From: Albula goreensis | Taxonomy: Eukaryota > Chordata > Actinopteri > Albuliformes > Albulidae | Assembly: GCA_022829145.1 (NCBI GenBank) | Contig: CM040753.1 | Location: 11,539,884-11,603,883 of the forward strand | DNA length: 64,000 bases | Reading direction: 5' to 3' | Part shown: positions 37,101 to 52,100 of the stretch, piece after piece | Numbering within the stretch: the stretch's first letter is position 1 | How the letters are laid out: every line of letters begins with the position of its first letter | Made by a program: the position numbers and the translations under genes | Notes under the pieces: generated by a model | Seen by the model: the letters and a program-made list of their open reading frames with translations, nothing else | What the model was told of the DNA's origin: nothing | Database searches by the model: none

Positions 37101-40100
37101 CTCTCCATTATCCTGCAGCCATATCCAGTGTATGATCATTGGTAATAGGGTGGCCAAGAGGGAGAGCGTTTACTCTACGTTATAACTTAGCAGATTTATT
37201 TCAGACCGAGTCTAAACACCCCAGACGACAGGTCTCTCCCCTGTCCTCTCTAACGCTGAGATGAGAACTTGGGCCTCACTTCAAAGGACACGAATAGAGC
37301 TAACAACAATGCAAATAGAGGATGACAGGCCTGTTGACCGACCAACAATGATCCAATGGTGTGGGGTGGCCAAAAAGTTCAACACAAGTGCAGTCAGAAC
37401 TGGCCTTTCAGGGTGATAAACAGTGATTGTGTTTCACATGCTGAATTCCTTCTCTGTTGTTCCCAAAAGGGAACTTCTGAAGTTAGCACCAAAGGATATG
37501 ATGTCAAACAAACATCTCCATGTTGAGCCAGGGAGGCTGATTTATACCAATAATAGAACAATGGGGCGTTCACAGATTTTTCCTTTTTCTGAATTCAAAA
37601 AAATATATCTGATGTGTTAAAGTGGGAATAGCTATAACATTACAATAACTACTATTTTTAGGTCCAGTTTCTATTCCAGAATCTCATCCACACTGTGTAC
37701 GTTTGCATGCTTTTGTTTTACATTTTAAGTAAAAGAAAAGCTTAATTGTACGACAGCATATCAAAAACATGCAAATATAATGAGCCTTGTTGAGAATCTA
37801 AGCCTGAATTCCAGTGCATTATCTGCCAAACTACTCTGTAGTAAGGTAAAACCAATCCTGTACATTACATCATATTTCCACATATTGCTCTAAGTGAAAT
37901 GTACATATTATATCAAATTTGAAGGTCATTTATGATTTTAAAACAACATTCTTAAATCTATAAAACAGGAGGCAATATAGCATCTTGTGTGTATCCTAGG
38001 AGATACTGACACATCACATGAATGGACTGTAACACAACAGATGCTGAACATGGAAAATCTTTTCAACAAGACAGCCTGATCACCCTGTGCTGATCACCAC
38101 ATCAACAAAGTGGTCAGTATGATAGTAATACCCAAACCATGACAAACTAATGAGATAAGACTTAAGTCTTTCATTTAATAATCACACCCTGCCAAGAAAT
38201 CTCTTCAAAGGCCCAAGCTTGTGAAAAGACAAGAGGTTCTCTAAAGCTCCCCAGGGGTAAGTATAATCACCCCTTCCCAACAGCATGAGGGACACCCTGC
38301 TGACCATCTGCGAGGCAAGGGTTTGCACAGTCTGGCACACACCCTAGAGCACAAACCTGTACTTCCAGCAGCAGGCATATGTGGGGCTCGGGATCAGAAC
38401 AGCTATGGGCTTTGGGTTTGAGAGATGTTCAGGTGGCTAGGGATATTATTGACAAGCTGGACTTCGAGACTCCAGTGTTGAACTAGAGCAGCATGCTCTG
38501 AGCCATCTTGAAACCCTGAGCATGGAAATGTTCTCCCTTTTAGGCAGGAGTAAATTTATACATACTCCAGTCCCACAGAAATAAAACTCTGCAATTGCTC
38601 AACTTTTTGAGCATTTATGTTCTTATTTTGATTTGAATGAAAAGGTTTAAAATGACTGGATGATGTCTGCAGCTTTGCAGAAAGCAACAGATCACATGGC
38701 TGAAAGCCATTCAGCAATTCCTTGGGGTTGTTTGCATACTTTTCAAATTACAGCCTTCCTAAACTATTATCATGGGTCATAAAATATAATATAGTATGAA
38801 GCCAAAAGTCCTCATCACTGGGGTCATTGGCATGAAGAGGATCGAGGAGTCAAAGGGGAAAATGAACAGTCTACAGGCAACTGTCACTGCCCACAACCAG
38901 AGACCAGAGAGTGAGTTTCAACAGCCAAAGATGCTAAAACATGCAAGAAACATAGGTGATGGGTGTCCAGCTTCCATTTGCTACTGCATCAATTAGAGCC
39001 AAATTAAAAAGGGATCAGGCCCATTTGCATGGAGCTTATGGCTGTTGCCTTACATTAACAGTTTCAGAGCTGATTTCTGGAGAGGAACTAGGTGTAATTC
39101 AGTCAGGCACACTGATTTTCAGACATTGTCTGAGTAAGCATCACTTGGGAACACACTTATTAGTTATCCTGAGAAGTCTGCATACTTGATTAACCTTGGC
39201 AACCTCGGCAAACAATATACTTCCTCATTAACTAAGGCCCCCCGGGGCAATTCTGGATAAAGTAGTATATCATTGCCTTCTTGGGACCTTTGGAGGGAAG
39301 TCTTTAATATTTTTGAAGTAGATAGACACAACCAAATAAAGAGGATAATAAATATTTAGTGTTCTCTGCTTGCTAAAATTATGACAGCAGTTCAGTGGAA
39401 GCAAATGTTATCACTGGGCACATTCCCGCAGAGAGCTTAGGAATGTCTGCTTTATTATGGACCAGAGGTCAGTCCACTGCTGAAGTGTACAGATAGTATG
39501 GACACAGGAGGCAAAACTTCATTAAACAGCCTCTGTTATTTAGAAGAGGTCATCCGGACAAGAAGCTTTGGATTTTTCAAAAGGAAAAAAACTGAACTTA
39601 CAGACTTCAAACAAGAGGCCTAATTGAGAAGTTCGCTTTTTATTTTCTTTGGGAATACAACATATAACTCTAGCTTGAAAGCCAAAAGACAGATTATTCT
39701 TTCTTTACAGTCCAAGTTCATTAAAAGTCACTGAATGCATACTGGGCCTTAAGAGGAAGTCATGAGGAAAGTTTGCCATTAAATTAAATAGAAGTTCTTA
39801 ATGAGTGATATGCCAGGGTTTTTCACTGGTGAAGTTGCTATGGTAGCAAAGAACACAACACACAGCAGACTGCTGAGATAGGCAAGATCAGCGAGAGTGA
39901 AACAGAATAATGGTAACACTGCTAACTGTGAATCTTTCCTCTGCAAAGTCAAGTTTCCAGCCAGGCCACACCCACGGTCCCAGGATTACATGATGTTATC
40001 CATCGTCATAAATCAGCCATCACAACAAACGCAAGGAGCGGCGGTACGGTGCAGCTAGCAGACCTCCAGGGGCCTCTCGGCAAGTCTGTGGTCCTCCGGC

Positions 40101-43100
40101 TACACAAATCACTCAGGCAAAAATGTGTGTCATTTCCTCTTCTGCCCCTATGACATGGAGGACGCCCTGGTGGGAACCCTTTGTTCCACCACTTCACACA
40201 GCTAAATGTCAAAGCTGAATTACCAACAGAGGAAAGATATGTGTTGGAACAACTTTTAATAGGTGTCCCAGTGTTAGGGCCATGGCCTTGAGCAGAGAGA
40301 CCTGTCATCTAAAACCAATAGGTACGTGAAGGTCCATTCTTAAACCTACCCTTAATACAACAGTCAAATGGTCATCAAAGCTTTGCCAAGAGGCCGAGGG
40401 TATCTAACTCCAAAGATGATTGTTTTTCATCACAACAGCGTTTCATTATTGAGGAAAAGTTTAATTTACCTTAATGGCCCACATTCCTGGTTTGGGGTCT
40501 TTGACATTGATGACCCTGGCGGAGTTTGGGATGTGCAGGAGCTCGTTCAGACCTTCACTTTTCTCAACACGTCTCCCTGAGCAAAAAACACAGTCACATC
40601 ACAACTTCCAGCATCAGTCAACTCAGAGGCACCAGCAGATCCACCCCCATTATTCCGGGCTAGCGTTAAGAGATACATTGATTTAAAGGAGACAAGAGAA
40701 TTGGTTCTACCTTGGGGGTCCAGGATCTCAATGTCAGGAGCAGGGCCACTCAGGGCGACCGTCACCTCCTTCAGGCTGGGGTCAAAGGGGATCTGCCATG
40801 TGTTGGACACGCCAGTGTAGTGATCAGTGGACAGCAGATGAACCTTGGAGGACTGCACTGCTTCCTCCACCCACTTCAGCACCTGTAAGGGAAAGGCACC
40901 ATCAAACTGTTACTAAAGTGCAGGGTTCAACACCAGTTATCCACCAAATAAAATAATAATAAAGTTGGAGCCAATCAAAAAATCCAATGTAAAGGTGACA
41001 CACAAATTTTGATTAACAGGCAGTCTGCTTTACTGAGAGCCCTGTCCAATTGCAGGTATCGAACCATACCCAAAATTCAAATTCAGAAGAACAATGGGGA
41101 AGATGCCAGTTTTGATAAATCAAAAGGTATTAACTGAAAAAGGTAAAGAAATAATTTAAATATCCACCGTAAAATATTTTCTCAATTTCAGATGCAAATC
41201 TAGACATATTTTACATTTATACAAACTACATAAGCACAATCTCTTTCATCATATGTAAAGGCAGAAAGAGATCTTGAAAATATCTGACAGTACATTAAGC
41301 AGTATATTGACTTTCACACCTGTATTTGGTGTATGATGATCTTGACTTGTAACTGAGCGAGCTACGCAAGGCTGTGAAGGGTGATAGAGCCAAAACATCA
41401 AGGCCCCACCCCTACAACTTCTACAGCACCTCCTGTCAGAAGGCACAGAGACTGTAAGAGTCCTTTGGTAAGGGGAAGACAGCCCTGTCATCTCTGAGCA
41501 TACACACATGCTTTCTTGTCTTCTCTATGACAAAAATGTCCTACAAATGAAAATATTTACTGTGACAGTGCAGAGTGAGTTGACCAAAACCCGTTGTAAA
41601 TTACACAATTCCTTTGAGTATTTCCAACCCGGCAGGGGAATGGAACCATCTCAACCAAAGTGCCCTCTGCCTTCTCACCCCCTCCCTCTGAGGTCATGTG
41701 TGTGGAATTCTGGGAAGTAAGTACAGACTTCAGTCCAGTCCCGTTTGTTTAGCAGAGCTTAAAAAAGGCCTAACATATGACACTAATGTTGACCCCTTCC
41801 CAGGACAGGGTCATGGATGTTTGCCACTCCCTTACTCAGCACTGTCCAGAATATCCTGACAGGGAAGGTCATACAAGGAAAGACCAGGTGTGGAGGATTG
41901 AGACAGGGTCAGACTCAGATAGACAGTACATCTATTCACAACTTCATCCATTTCCTCAGGCTTAATGACTTATATCTTTACTTTGAGGTGGAGACTCAAT
42001 GGGCGCAGGTAGAGTATGAAAAATATGTTTCAGCTCATATGGAAAAGCAATTGTGAATCAGAAAGCACAACCATTCATTACTTGGACATTATATACATGG
42101 ATGACCTTTTAACTGAACTAGAAATATGTCAAGAAAGGCTTTTATATCTTCCAGAGAGACCAGATGGAAATACATCAAACTATTTAATATGAAAAATGTG
42201 ATTGAAATTTATAATTTCAATACCACAAGCTTGTATATAAAGTACAATTCTTCTGGATTTCCAGTTACTTTAACCTATGCTTGATTCACATAAAACATTG
42301 AATGCCTTGGACACGTCAACATATTAAAACACCATTTTGAACTACAAAGAAATAAAATATAGGTTTCAATGCACCTGCTTGGACAGCAATAAAACTCTCA
42401 GCTCAATTTATTTAGATAGCTTCTGGGAAATTTCAGACTAAACTGCCAGCTTCCAAATGCCTAAGAATACAAACATGCTTCAACCATCAGATGGGTTATA
42501 TCAACTCAAGGATGGGAACACACTGTTCTGAATTTCACCCATAAATCACTCAATGGTCTGCACTTACTGGTGGCATGTCTCCTTTTAAAATTCCATAACA
42601 CAAGTAGGTAGACACAGTAATTAAGCAATTAATTATGCTTTAAGACTAATTCTATGACAGAAAATTTAAACGCATAGCTGCTGTTGAAGTCACACAGCTT
42701 AATTGTGTCTTAAAGTACTTAAAAAAGGGTAAAAAAATGTTAAGAATGAGGTCTCTATTTGTCCAGCAGAAACTAATCTTCTTTACTGAGCAACAATGAC
42801 AAGGCTCTGCAGTCAGTACAAGGCATAAAGTGGTTAAACAACTGTTCTTTCAAAGGGGACGTATGTACAGTAAGAGTGCATTACTGAAATAACTCCCTGT
42901 GCACAGAACAAGAAAAGATAACCATATGTGTTGATAAACTTGGTAACCTTCAACTGCAAGCCATGCTGAGAGCATGGATGATCAAATTCATGTGGGGCTG
43001 TTAGTCCAAGCCATGTAGCATTCACTGAGAGAGACCACAGGGCAAAGGGAGCCACATACCTCATTAACCTGTTTCTTGTCCAGGTGAAAGACTTGCCCTG

Positions 43101-46100
43101 AGCTGGTCGATGCAATCTCCTCGTAGGCCTTGTACCCAATGTGGGCCCGGTCATCACAGTCACCAGTCAGAACAAACACCACCTAGACACAGTTCACACA
43201 TATACACATGGAGGGCTTTAAGGCCTCATATTGACAGTATTAATTATCATCCATTACTAGGAAAGCTTTTAAGAGTTATTTGCCATGGAAACAACATCTA
43301 CAGGACATAAAATGTCAAGAAATGCTCTTTTAGGGTCCATACCAAATTCAATATGTAATTCATCTTCTGAAACATTTTGAGAAATTTGGTATGGATTACA
43401 CCTTTTTTGGATACATTTTTATGTCACCACTGCTGAGAAAATCTCAACGTGTAGCGCATTTGCAGTATATCATGTGTGCTCCTGTTTTTATTATCTTTCC
43501 CTGATGAAATCCCAGCCCTTGCTTGTTGTGAATGTGGCTGCATTGTGACACAGGAGGAGCGGCCCCCGCTCTGGGTTGTGGGAGGCAGACCTGAGACTGC
43601 TTCTGCTGAATGAGCTGCAAGACTTCATGGGTGAGTTTATAGTCTTTGGACCGTGCATCTGTGAAGACGTAGATGAAGGATCCCGGGAGGGAGATTTCCA
43701 GGGCAATCTTAATGGCTCCGATACTCATCTCTGGACAGTCCCCTCCTCCCTGTTGATACAATGACCATGAACCTTTAAACACATTTTCAACATGTTCATA
43801 CAGTTTCTCACCATCAAAACCTCAACAACTGCTTTGTATCTAGTGGTTAAATCCATTCTCATTACGCCTCTGAGCAGCATCGTAGATGGTTTGGGTAAGT
43901 GTGTCATTAATCAAGCTTGTGGGGAAATCCTGGAAGGACCGGTCACTCTGTCCTCTCAAGGTGCATGTTTAGTTCAGCCGCACTCAGCATCTCAGCTGAG
44001 CTCCGGCTGTTTCTGAGTGACTGGAGAAGACACATGCTCTCCCCCCCTCAGGTCAAGGGAACTGTCTTCCCTGCACATTCCTGGAGCTGTGTGACTGAGG
44101 GAGAACACTGATGGCTGCATGCCAAGTGGCTCAGCACATCTGGAAGTCAGCTATCTATGTTTCCCCCAGATGGGATGGAATGTGAGGAGTTCTCTGTCCC
44201 TTTCCATCACTCAACCCCCCACCCTTTGCCTCACGTCTCCCTCGCTCCCCTCCCCCACAATCAGTCCCATTCCCCATTACGAATGTCACCAATGTTCAGG
44301 GTGGCCCCGCAGGACGTGTCAAAAAAAAAAGTCCCATGGGTGGCATTTTTGCAGTTCTACAACTAATAACATGCTCTTTCCTCCATGTTTGGAAGGTCTA
44401 TCTTTTATTTGGTGGTCCCCTGCCAGCAGTTACAAGCTGTTTGAAGGTGAGAAGAGGATACAGGAGAGGAAGTCATCTCTCTTAGGGGATGTCGTGTTAC
44501 ACAGAACGCACCATGCAAAGATGTTCTAATCGAGGACAATGACACCACATCTTGCAACTTTTTTATAACAGTTGATTGTTTTCAGCATCACCCACATTTA
44601 TTGAAAGGATATAGCCTTGTTTAACACATAGAGGTCTATGTGTAGTGAGTTAAGTTCATCAACTCATATTAACAATGAATTATGCAGACCCTGTGCGAAA
44701 AACAATCATACAGACCGTGCGCAAAACCTACCTGAACATAAAGCTCCCTGAGCTCATACTGGAATTTCTTTGGGTCTGTGGTGATAGTGACTGGACCAAT
44801 CTCTGCAGAGAATAACAAAACCCAACATTAGCAATATAAATACCCAATAAATGGATGCTTTTAAACCAAAGACCTAGAAAAAAAAGCACAAGTGGATTTT
44901 AAGTTATTTATTTTTCAAGATTCCACACTGCTGCAAAATATTTTTCTTGGCAATTTTCATAAGATATCCAGTAGTGTAGCTTTCTGTCCTTAAATTCACC
45001 TGACAGTGCATGGCACTATAACTACAGAATAAATTTGATCGATGCAAATGTATGCCTGTCTTGTGGAATTTGGACTATGTGGCTATTGATCTGAAGATTG
45101 GTCTGATCTGTAATCCTGGCACGCTGTGGGTCCTCACTGTTTTTCAGTGAGAATCACTCCCCCCTCACCCATCAGCATGCTTTTTTTAGGAGACATGCTG
45201 CTAATCAAGGTCCTGTCAGACAGCCATATGGTCCTCCCTAGGAGAGGCCATAGGGCTCTGTGCTAACAGGACCCGGCGGCCTGCAGGATGGATGGCTTTG
45301 TGAAGCCTGTCTGACAGCAAGCGCTCGTTCTCCATAAGCTCCCGCCACGACACCCCGGCCAGCGCCTCATCAATCACCTCAACCCCTACCTACACCTTTC
45401 TGTGCTCCTGCACAAAAAACGACCCGTCTACAAAGGGGCGCCTCCGTGTCCACCAGAGCCCAGAAACAAGCTTTTGGAAATGATAATGGGGTGTAGATTT
45501 GCCATGATGTCAGCCTAGTCTTAAAGAGAGTTATCACAGTACAGATTGGGATTAGATTGAATGTGGGATTACACAAAACAGATCCTTGAAAAAGCACATG
45601 GGTAACACATGTACAGAGTCTATGCATATGAATCAACACCAAACCTTCATGTTTCACTACTCCCAGCTACACTGTTGAGTCAATTTTAATGTGCAGAGGG
45701 TTTCCAGTTTCACAGAATATATTCTACAGCTTCTTCCAGCAATGATTAAGACAATGCTTAATACTCAAGAATGTTATAAAATGAACAATTTGATGAAAAA
45801 TATATTAAATTCTATTAAATAATATTGCATTATGGGGTCATGCTGCAAACACAATCCATAAAAACCTCCTTTAATGATGCACCCTGCTGGTACAAATTGG
45901 CTATGGCTCCATCACGCACATCATCTCATTTCCCACATGCTTGTTTCCATACTCATCAGCTGTTCTCCTGCACCGGGAAAAGACCTTATGGCTCAGGTAT
46001 GTTCTTGTGTCATGGCCATCTCAGCCCTAGGACATCTTTCTTTGATTAAAAACCAGGACCCATTGCAGTGACTTCATGTTATATTTCCATGCCCTTCATC

Positions 46101-49100
46101 CAGCCAGTTTCAGTAGTCTTGTTTCTCAGCTTACTTATTTTTTCACTTTAATGAGCTGCTAAGTCTTTTTAAAGTAATTCCATACAGTGAACGGGATGTC
46201 TTCAGCATAGATGCAGCTGTGGTGTATTGCTGAGGTGCATAGCATTTTATGGCAACAAGGAATTTTATGGCCTCTCTTAGAGGTAGTCTTAACAGTACAA
46301 TATACCTGCATATATGTCAACACAGTACTGACATTTTGCTTCATATAGAAACATTGTTCACAAAAGATATATTTTTGATAAGTTGACACGTATTCTTTTA
46401 GGAAGTGACTGTCCTAACAAACAACCTGATGCATTTCAGAATCTGTTTCATACATACTGTGTGATCGGGCAGGGAGGAGTGCCCATTCAAAAACTGGAAG
46501 TTCATTGCTGCACTCTATACATGTACCATACTTATTGTGTGAAAGCCAGAAATTCCCCTATATTCTATGGACATTATTTCCATTTTATTTCTGTCGTGGC
46601 CACATTTAAAAAACTAGGTCATCTTTCCATGTTAAACGCTATATAAACAAAAGTATATGATGTATAACAACTTAAGCAAAGTCTTTCCAAATGCTCAAAT
46701 TTGGCAGCTTCGGCAACACTTGAAGTCGAGGAACATTTGCACGATCAAAGCCTCTTTAAAACTAACAGGGAAATGAGTTTGGCTGCTCTCAATGGAACGG
46801 AGTTCACAAGCAAAACCGTTGCTTTTCATGAATGGAAAAAATGTATCCTACTTTCAGATTTTCTTGATTAAGGTGGTTTTCATCTTATTTCAAACCAAAA
46901 CTAAAGTTATTTCTTTATAACTTCTGCTGCACACTTCAAAGATAAGGCATTGTGAGGAAGTGACAAATTGTCAGTGTTGTGTCCATGTGGTGTCAATGTG
47001 GTCATGTTTTTCCTGTATTATGGGAACACAGAGAAAACAGCATGAAACATTACAATTTTAAAAATTGTATGTATGTCATTAAAACAAGCAAATCTAGGTC
47101 CCTTTCATTCCGATAAAACAGGAAATCGTCTCATTGCTTTCCTGATGATGATAAATAACACATAAATTCAGTAAACAGGAACATGTGTGTGACCTCAGTT
47201 TGAAAGAATGCTTACAAGTTTGACCAGGGGATTAACAAAAAAATTATTTACAAGCCAAAACTGACAATTTTAGGGAAAGAAAGATTCTTTAAAGCTCCAT
47301 GTAGTAAAAACTGAAGAAAAAAAAAAATTTAACTCTGGTGATTTCACCTTGTTCTCACACAGCACTTATCTGTGGTAATGTTTGGAATTATCTTGCCCCC
47401 ATGTACCACGTGTGTGCCTAAATGCTAACAGAGAAGTAAATGGAATGGAAGAGTCCGGGCCTCCCTCCAGCACAATCTAAACTTTGCTTTGGACATTAGG
47501 TTAAGCTAATTCGCTGGGAATCACATTTATGTGTTTTGTTCTTGGCAAGAGTATCGGGGAATTCCAGTCCTATACACAAAAGGGTCACAGATATTGTTTT
47601 TTTCTTTATTTCTTCAATGAGCGCTACATTTGCGGGTCAGCATTTCCTACTCATCCAGAGAGCCGAAATGTCAGGAAATTCCTCAGAAGAAGCAGCAGTC
47701 AGTTTCACCCTGCAGCCATACTGCCCAGCTCAGACAGCAGAGTGGTCTGGGAAACTAATGTGGATATTTTCTCATGTGCAACAGACAAGGGAGTTTGTAT
47801 AGCTGTGGATGTAATCACACTAACTGTCCAGAACATTTGTTTTCATTTTTTCAAACCCTGGGGTGAAACAGTGTCTTTTAAATGCACAATAACAGCTCTC
47901 CATAAATGACTAATTAAAGTGTGTCAGAAAAGTGTGACTATCTTAATTTGCGATGGATAAAATAAGCTTTCTAGGAACCATGCAGATCCCTGTATTTTGC
48001 ATTCATGATAAATAGCTAAATCTGTCATTGTGCAGCACAGTGGAATTCCAGGCTGCCTCTGAGAAGCATCTCAATGAAGTTTTAACTAGAAATCCTTAAA
48101 AAAACATTTTATTTCAAGGATTACTAAGTGAGCCTGAGTGTTTGAATTATGAGAACTAACCTCCTACCCCAATAGATATTTTTTCCATTATAATGGAAGC
48201 TCAGGCTTACAAATTGGTGATTATTTGAACTTGACCTTTGAGAGGTATGTCCTCATGCCACTCATACTACTAATCTCCATTCACACAGCTGCAATGGACA
48301 CATCAGTAACAGTGGGACAGTGATTGCAGTTTTTAAATCTACTCAGCTTTTTAACAACTAGATTTTTTCTGCCGGTGAATTTGCACTCACTGCTACTATC
48401 ATGACCCTGTGCCCTCCTTAAACAAAAGCTCCTTTTACATATACTGAAAAGCCATTGGCACAATGTTTTCCTATTAAATACTGCTTGCTGACCATCTCTT
48501 TAGGCAGTCTGACATACTGTAGATCCTCCATGCTGTGCTTGGGGAAGGCCTGAGGAATCAGATGGGGGTACAAAAAGCAGACTGAAAGATCTCACTCAGG
48601 CCATGTGTCACTTGTAGTTTGAACAGCATCAACAGCCTGTGGCTGCTAGCATGAGGCTATGGTGACAGTGAACGCTCAATGGTTCAACCAGAGGATGCTC
48701 ATGCACATTTATATACAGGCAGATAATGAGATCAAGAAACCCACAATGCTGTGTCAGGGCCAGACACTCATATGCTGTGACCAAATACATGGGAAATATA
48801 GGTTTCTGTGAAATGGATGGTTCCCCATTATGGTATGAGCAGCCACCTGTTTTGCCTCACTCTTCTTTGGCTCTCTGCTAATCCAACTATTGTGATGCTG
48901 GCCCTGGAAATAAAATTATTTGAATAGCAGGTTTGAATACAGTGAGGTCCAAAAGTCTGAGACCACATTGAACATGTTTTTTCAAACTTTTTTCATGTAA
49001 ACATGGAAATAATCTGGAAGTTTTAGGATTTTGAAACACTTAAAACAAAGAAAGGTTATGACTTTTAAAATGAAGAAGAAATATTGGAGATTCTGCACAA

Positions 49101-52100
49101 TGTCTAGGTCAAATTTAAGCATATGTGTGACACTGACCATGTCAACCTCTTTGTACAAAAGTTCAGACTTCACAAAACATTTATTGGGGCACTTAAAGGC
49201 CAAGAAAGTGCATTTGAAGACCATGGGATAACATGGATCATCAGGTTTTGCACAAACCTGTGGAGTCCATGCCAGCTCCAATGCACCCTGTCATTAAAGC
49301 AAAAAGGGGACATACCAAAACCTAAGACATTCTGGAAATTCATGTATACTTTTCAAACAAGATTCAACCTTACACTTAAATTGTTAATATAATTTGTAAT
49401 TTAAAAAATGTATTAAATTGTAAAAGAATGCAAAATAGAAGCTCTTCCACTCGTGGTCTCAGACTTTTGGACCCCACTGTATATGTGACAATCAGTCACT
49501 TAAGCTGAACAGGGAGAATCTGCAAAAGCTGGGTCAAATAAAGTCTTAATATGTTACATTTCAGCACAGGGCTGCTATGAGAAATAAAGGCACAAATACA
49601 CATAAAACATTAGGCAAGCTACAGAGTCTAAGTACAGAAACAATGGAACTGCAACTAAAACATATGGGCAAAACTTGTGGAAAAACTTAGATTTTTTAAG
49701 GGAGCATGTAATGTTTGAATAATAAGGAGAAATAAACTTTCAGTGTGCCCACTGGATAACCTGCCCCAGCGCTCAGGGTGGTCCTGGCCAGATCTAGAGG
49801 GTGAATGTCCTGAAAGTTGTGAAATGCAGCACAAGGAGAAGGAAACTGTGAGTATAATCCTCAAACACCCCTTTCATAAGAAGAGCCCATAATATAGGTA
49901 ATACAAAAATATTAAACAGCTACAGTTATAACTTAACACAGGTAAAATATAACAATAAACAAAGGCACAACAGAAGAAATATTGTGAATAGGTAAATATC
50001 GGACACAGTGAACATAATATACCAATAACTCAAAGTGTCACTGACTTTGGGTATTACTCCAGTGACAGAGCTGATAGATATATGTTATGGAATTACAGGA
50101 TTGCTTTCATGTGTGAAGGAGCTATAAAGAATCCAACCCATTACCAGAGCAATTAAAGCTGTTTTCATGTTCATTTGGTGGAGGGAAATGTGAGGTACAA
50201 TAAGAGTAACTGCCTTGTAAGTGTAAGTACCTGGGAAGGACTCTTGGCATACCTGTGAAACACATGCTCATCATAATCCCTATTAGAACAAAAGTGTTCC
50301 CCGGTCCTGGGTCTCCCTGCTAGAGTTTTGAGCGTGCTCAGTGTTCTCTTTTACTTGTAATTACTAGCCCCCCCACTTTCTTCTATCTCTCTATGGGGGG
50401 AGCTGGGGAGGTTGTGATGGTGGGGAAGAAGGGCTAGAGGCTAGGGGAAGTGTGCTCTTGTGGTGGTTGATGTGGTGGTAGTGGTTAGCAAACAAACAGT
50501 TGAGGGAATCATGATGCTCAGAGGGGTTTCTTCTGTTTAAACTTTGTTCTGCACTGCAGTCTGAGGTAATCTGAAACACTGGCTGGGTACAGGGCGTAGG
50601 GGGCTTTATGCAGGTGAGATGACGTATGCTGGAAGACACAAAGGGGACAGCTGCTCCAGCCCAGTTTTTTTTTTTTTTTACACACAGCTGATGTGTTGAG
50701 AGATTGCTCCCATTGTAGATGAATTTGCAATTCTGGTTCACACCCCTACTCCACAGCAGTGAGTTATGTGCTAATCACTAAGAGACTGGCAGACACTTGG
50801 AAATCGATTACTTCCCAGTATTTTCACAATATATGTAGTGAATTATAATGCTCAGCCTCACATGCGTATGTGTACATTCTTATCTACAATACAGTTGCCA
50901 AGAATACCCTTACAGTAAAGTGAATACACTTTCCAAAGAATTAGAAACATATAAGTAGCATATACCCACTGCTCAAAGGAAAAACAATACTTCACTTCAT
51001 ATGCTGCGAAGCTGGGCTCCCCTTATCCAGGCTGACTCTGTGAAAAACTGCTGTCATTTCAGAGCCTTGGGGGACGGTTGCACAAAGCACATCACTTTTG
51101 GTTCCACTTCAGACCACTTTCTGCTCTGTGACTTCATCAACCACTAATGACTGAGGTTTAGTGGAGACAGAGTGCTCCCATGTGTTATGAAATGAGCTTT
51201 AAGCTGTGCTGTGTGATGGAAAAATCATCTGTCCACATTCTTCATAATGAAAATGAACATTCTCTTATCATTCAATTCAGTGCATTTCTCTGACTGCTTA
51301 CAGGACCAACAGAAATAGTTTGGGCACCATGCTAACACTGTGGTGTTCACACTCAGAACTGCATCAAAATAAGGGTAAGAGAACTTTGACTGATTGACAA
51401 TCTAACTGAAGTCATGTAATTCAGTTAGACAGACATGCTAAAAAGCAGCACACTCACAGAGCTGGTAGATCCCTGGGTCTCGCAGTACATGTCCAATCAA
51501 TGGTTGACTGGTGGACATGTTCCGCTGTCTGTCACTGGAAGACTGATTAGGGTTGCTGGGACAGATTATCTCTGTTGTCAGCAGAGGCACTTCAGTGACA
51601 GCTGCAGCAGAGGTTAAATGCCCGTGGATGAGCAGGCTAATGGAGGAGTGGTTAACAAGCAGGAGCAGAGGTGGTCTGTCCCCACTGATGATGGGAGAAG
51701 AGGGTGAGAGCCTCCACTCAGGATATGCCCTGAGGACTTCCACTGGGGTCTGGTTCCAATTTTGGTGGACGTGACTGGTCTGGCGAAAGTAAGACAGAGG
51801 CCTACTATAGGCTTGGAACAGGGGCATAGGGAGGAAGGTCTTTAGTGAAGTAGAGCTAATGGCTGGTGTTATGAACCCCATAAAACTGTCACAGCATGGT
51901 CCTGAGGCCCACACTACATTTGGCCTGTGACACTTTAAAGGTAACAGAGTGTCAGGGTGCAGGCAGGGTGCAAACAGGGGAGAGAGTGGGGAACTGAACA
52001 GCAGGTTGGCCACACATCATACATGAATAACACAAGCTCACATGGTTATATTTCACAGGAAAGATGTGAGCCATAAATAAGAGAAAGAGAAGCTTCATTT

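Noticed and set aside
44119..44529. 136-codon plus-strand ORF in intron 2
   Set aside because: Low-complexity Ser/Pro-rich product from a C-rich stretch with no domain, start context or transcript signals.
50390..50480. G-rich plus-strand stretch as a quadruplex
   Set aside because: The G-runs are separated by long loops (up to about 13 bases); much weaker than the motif in intron 19.
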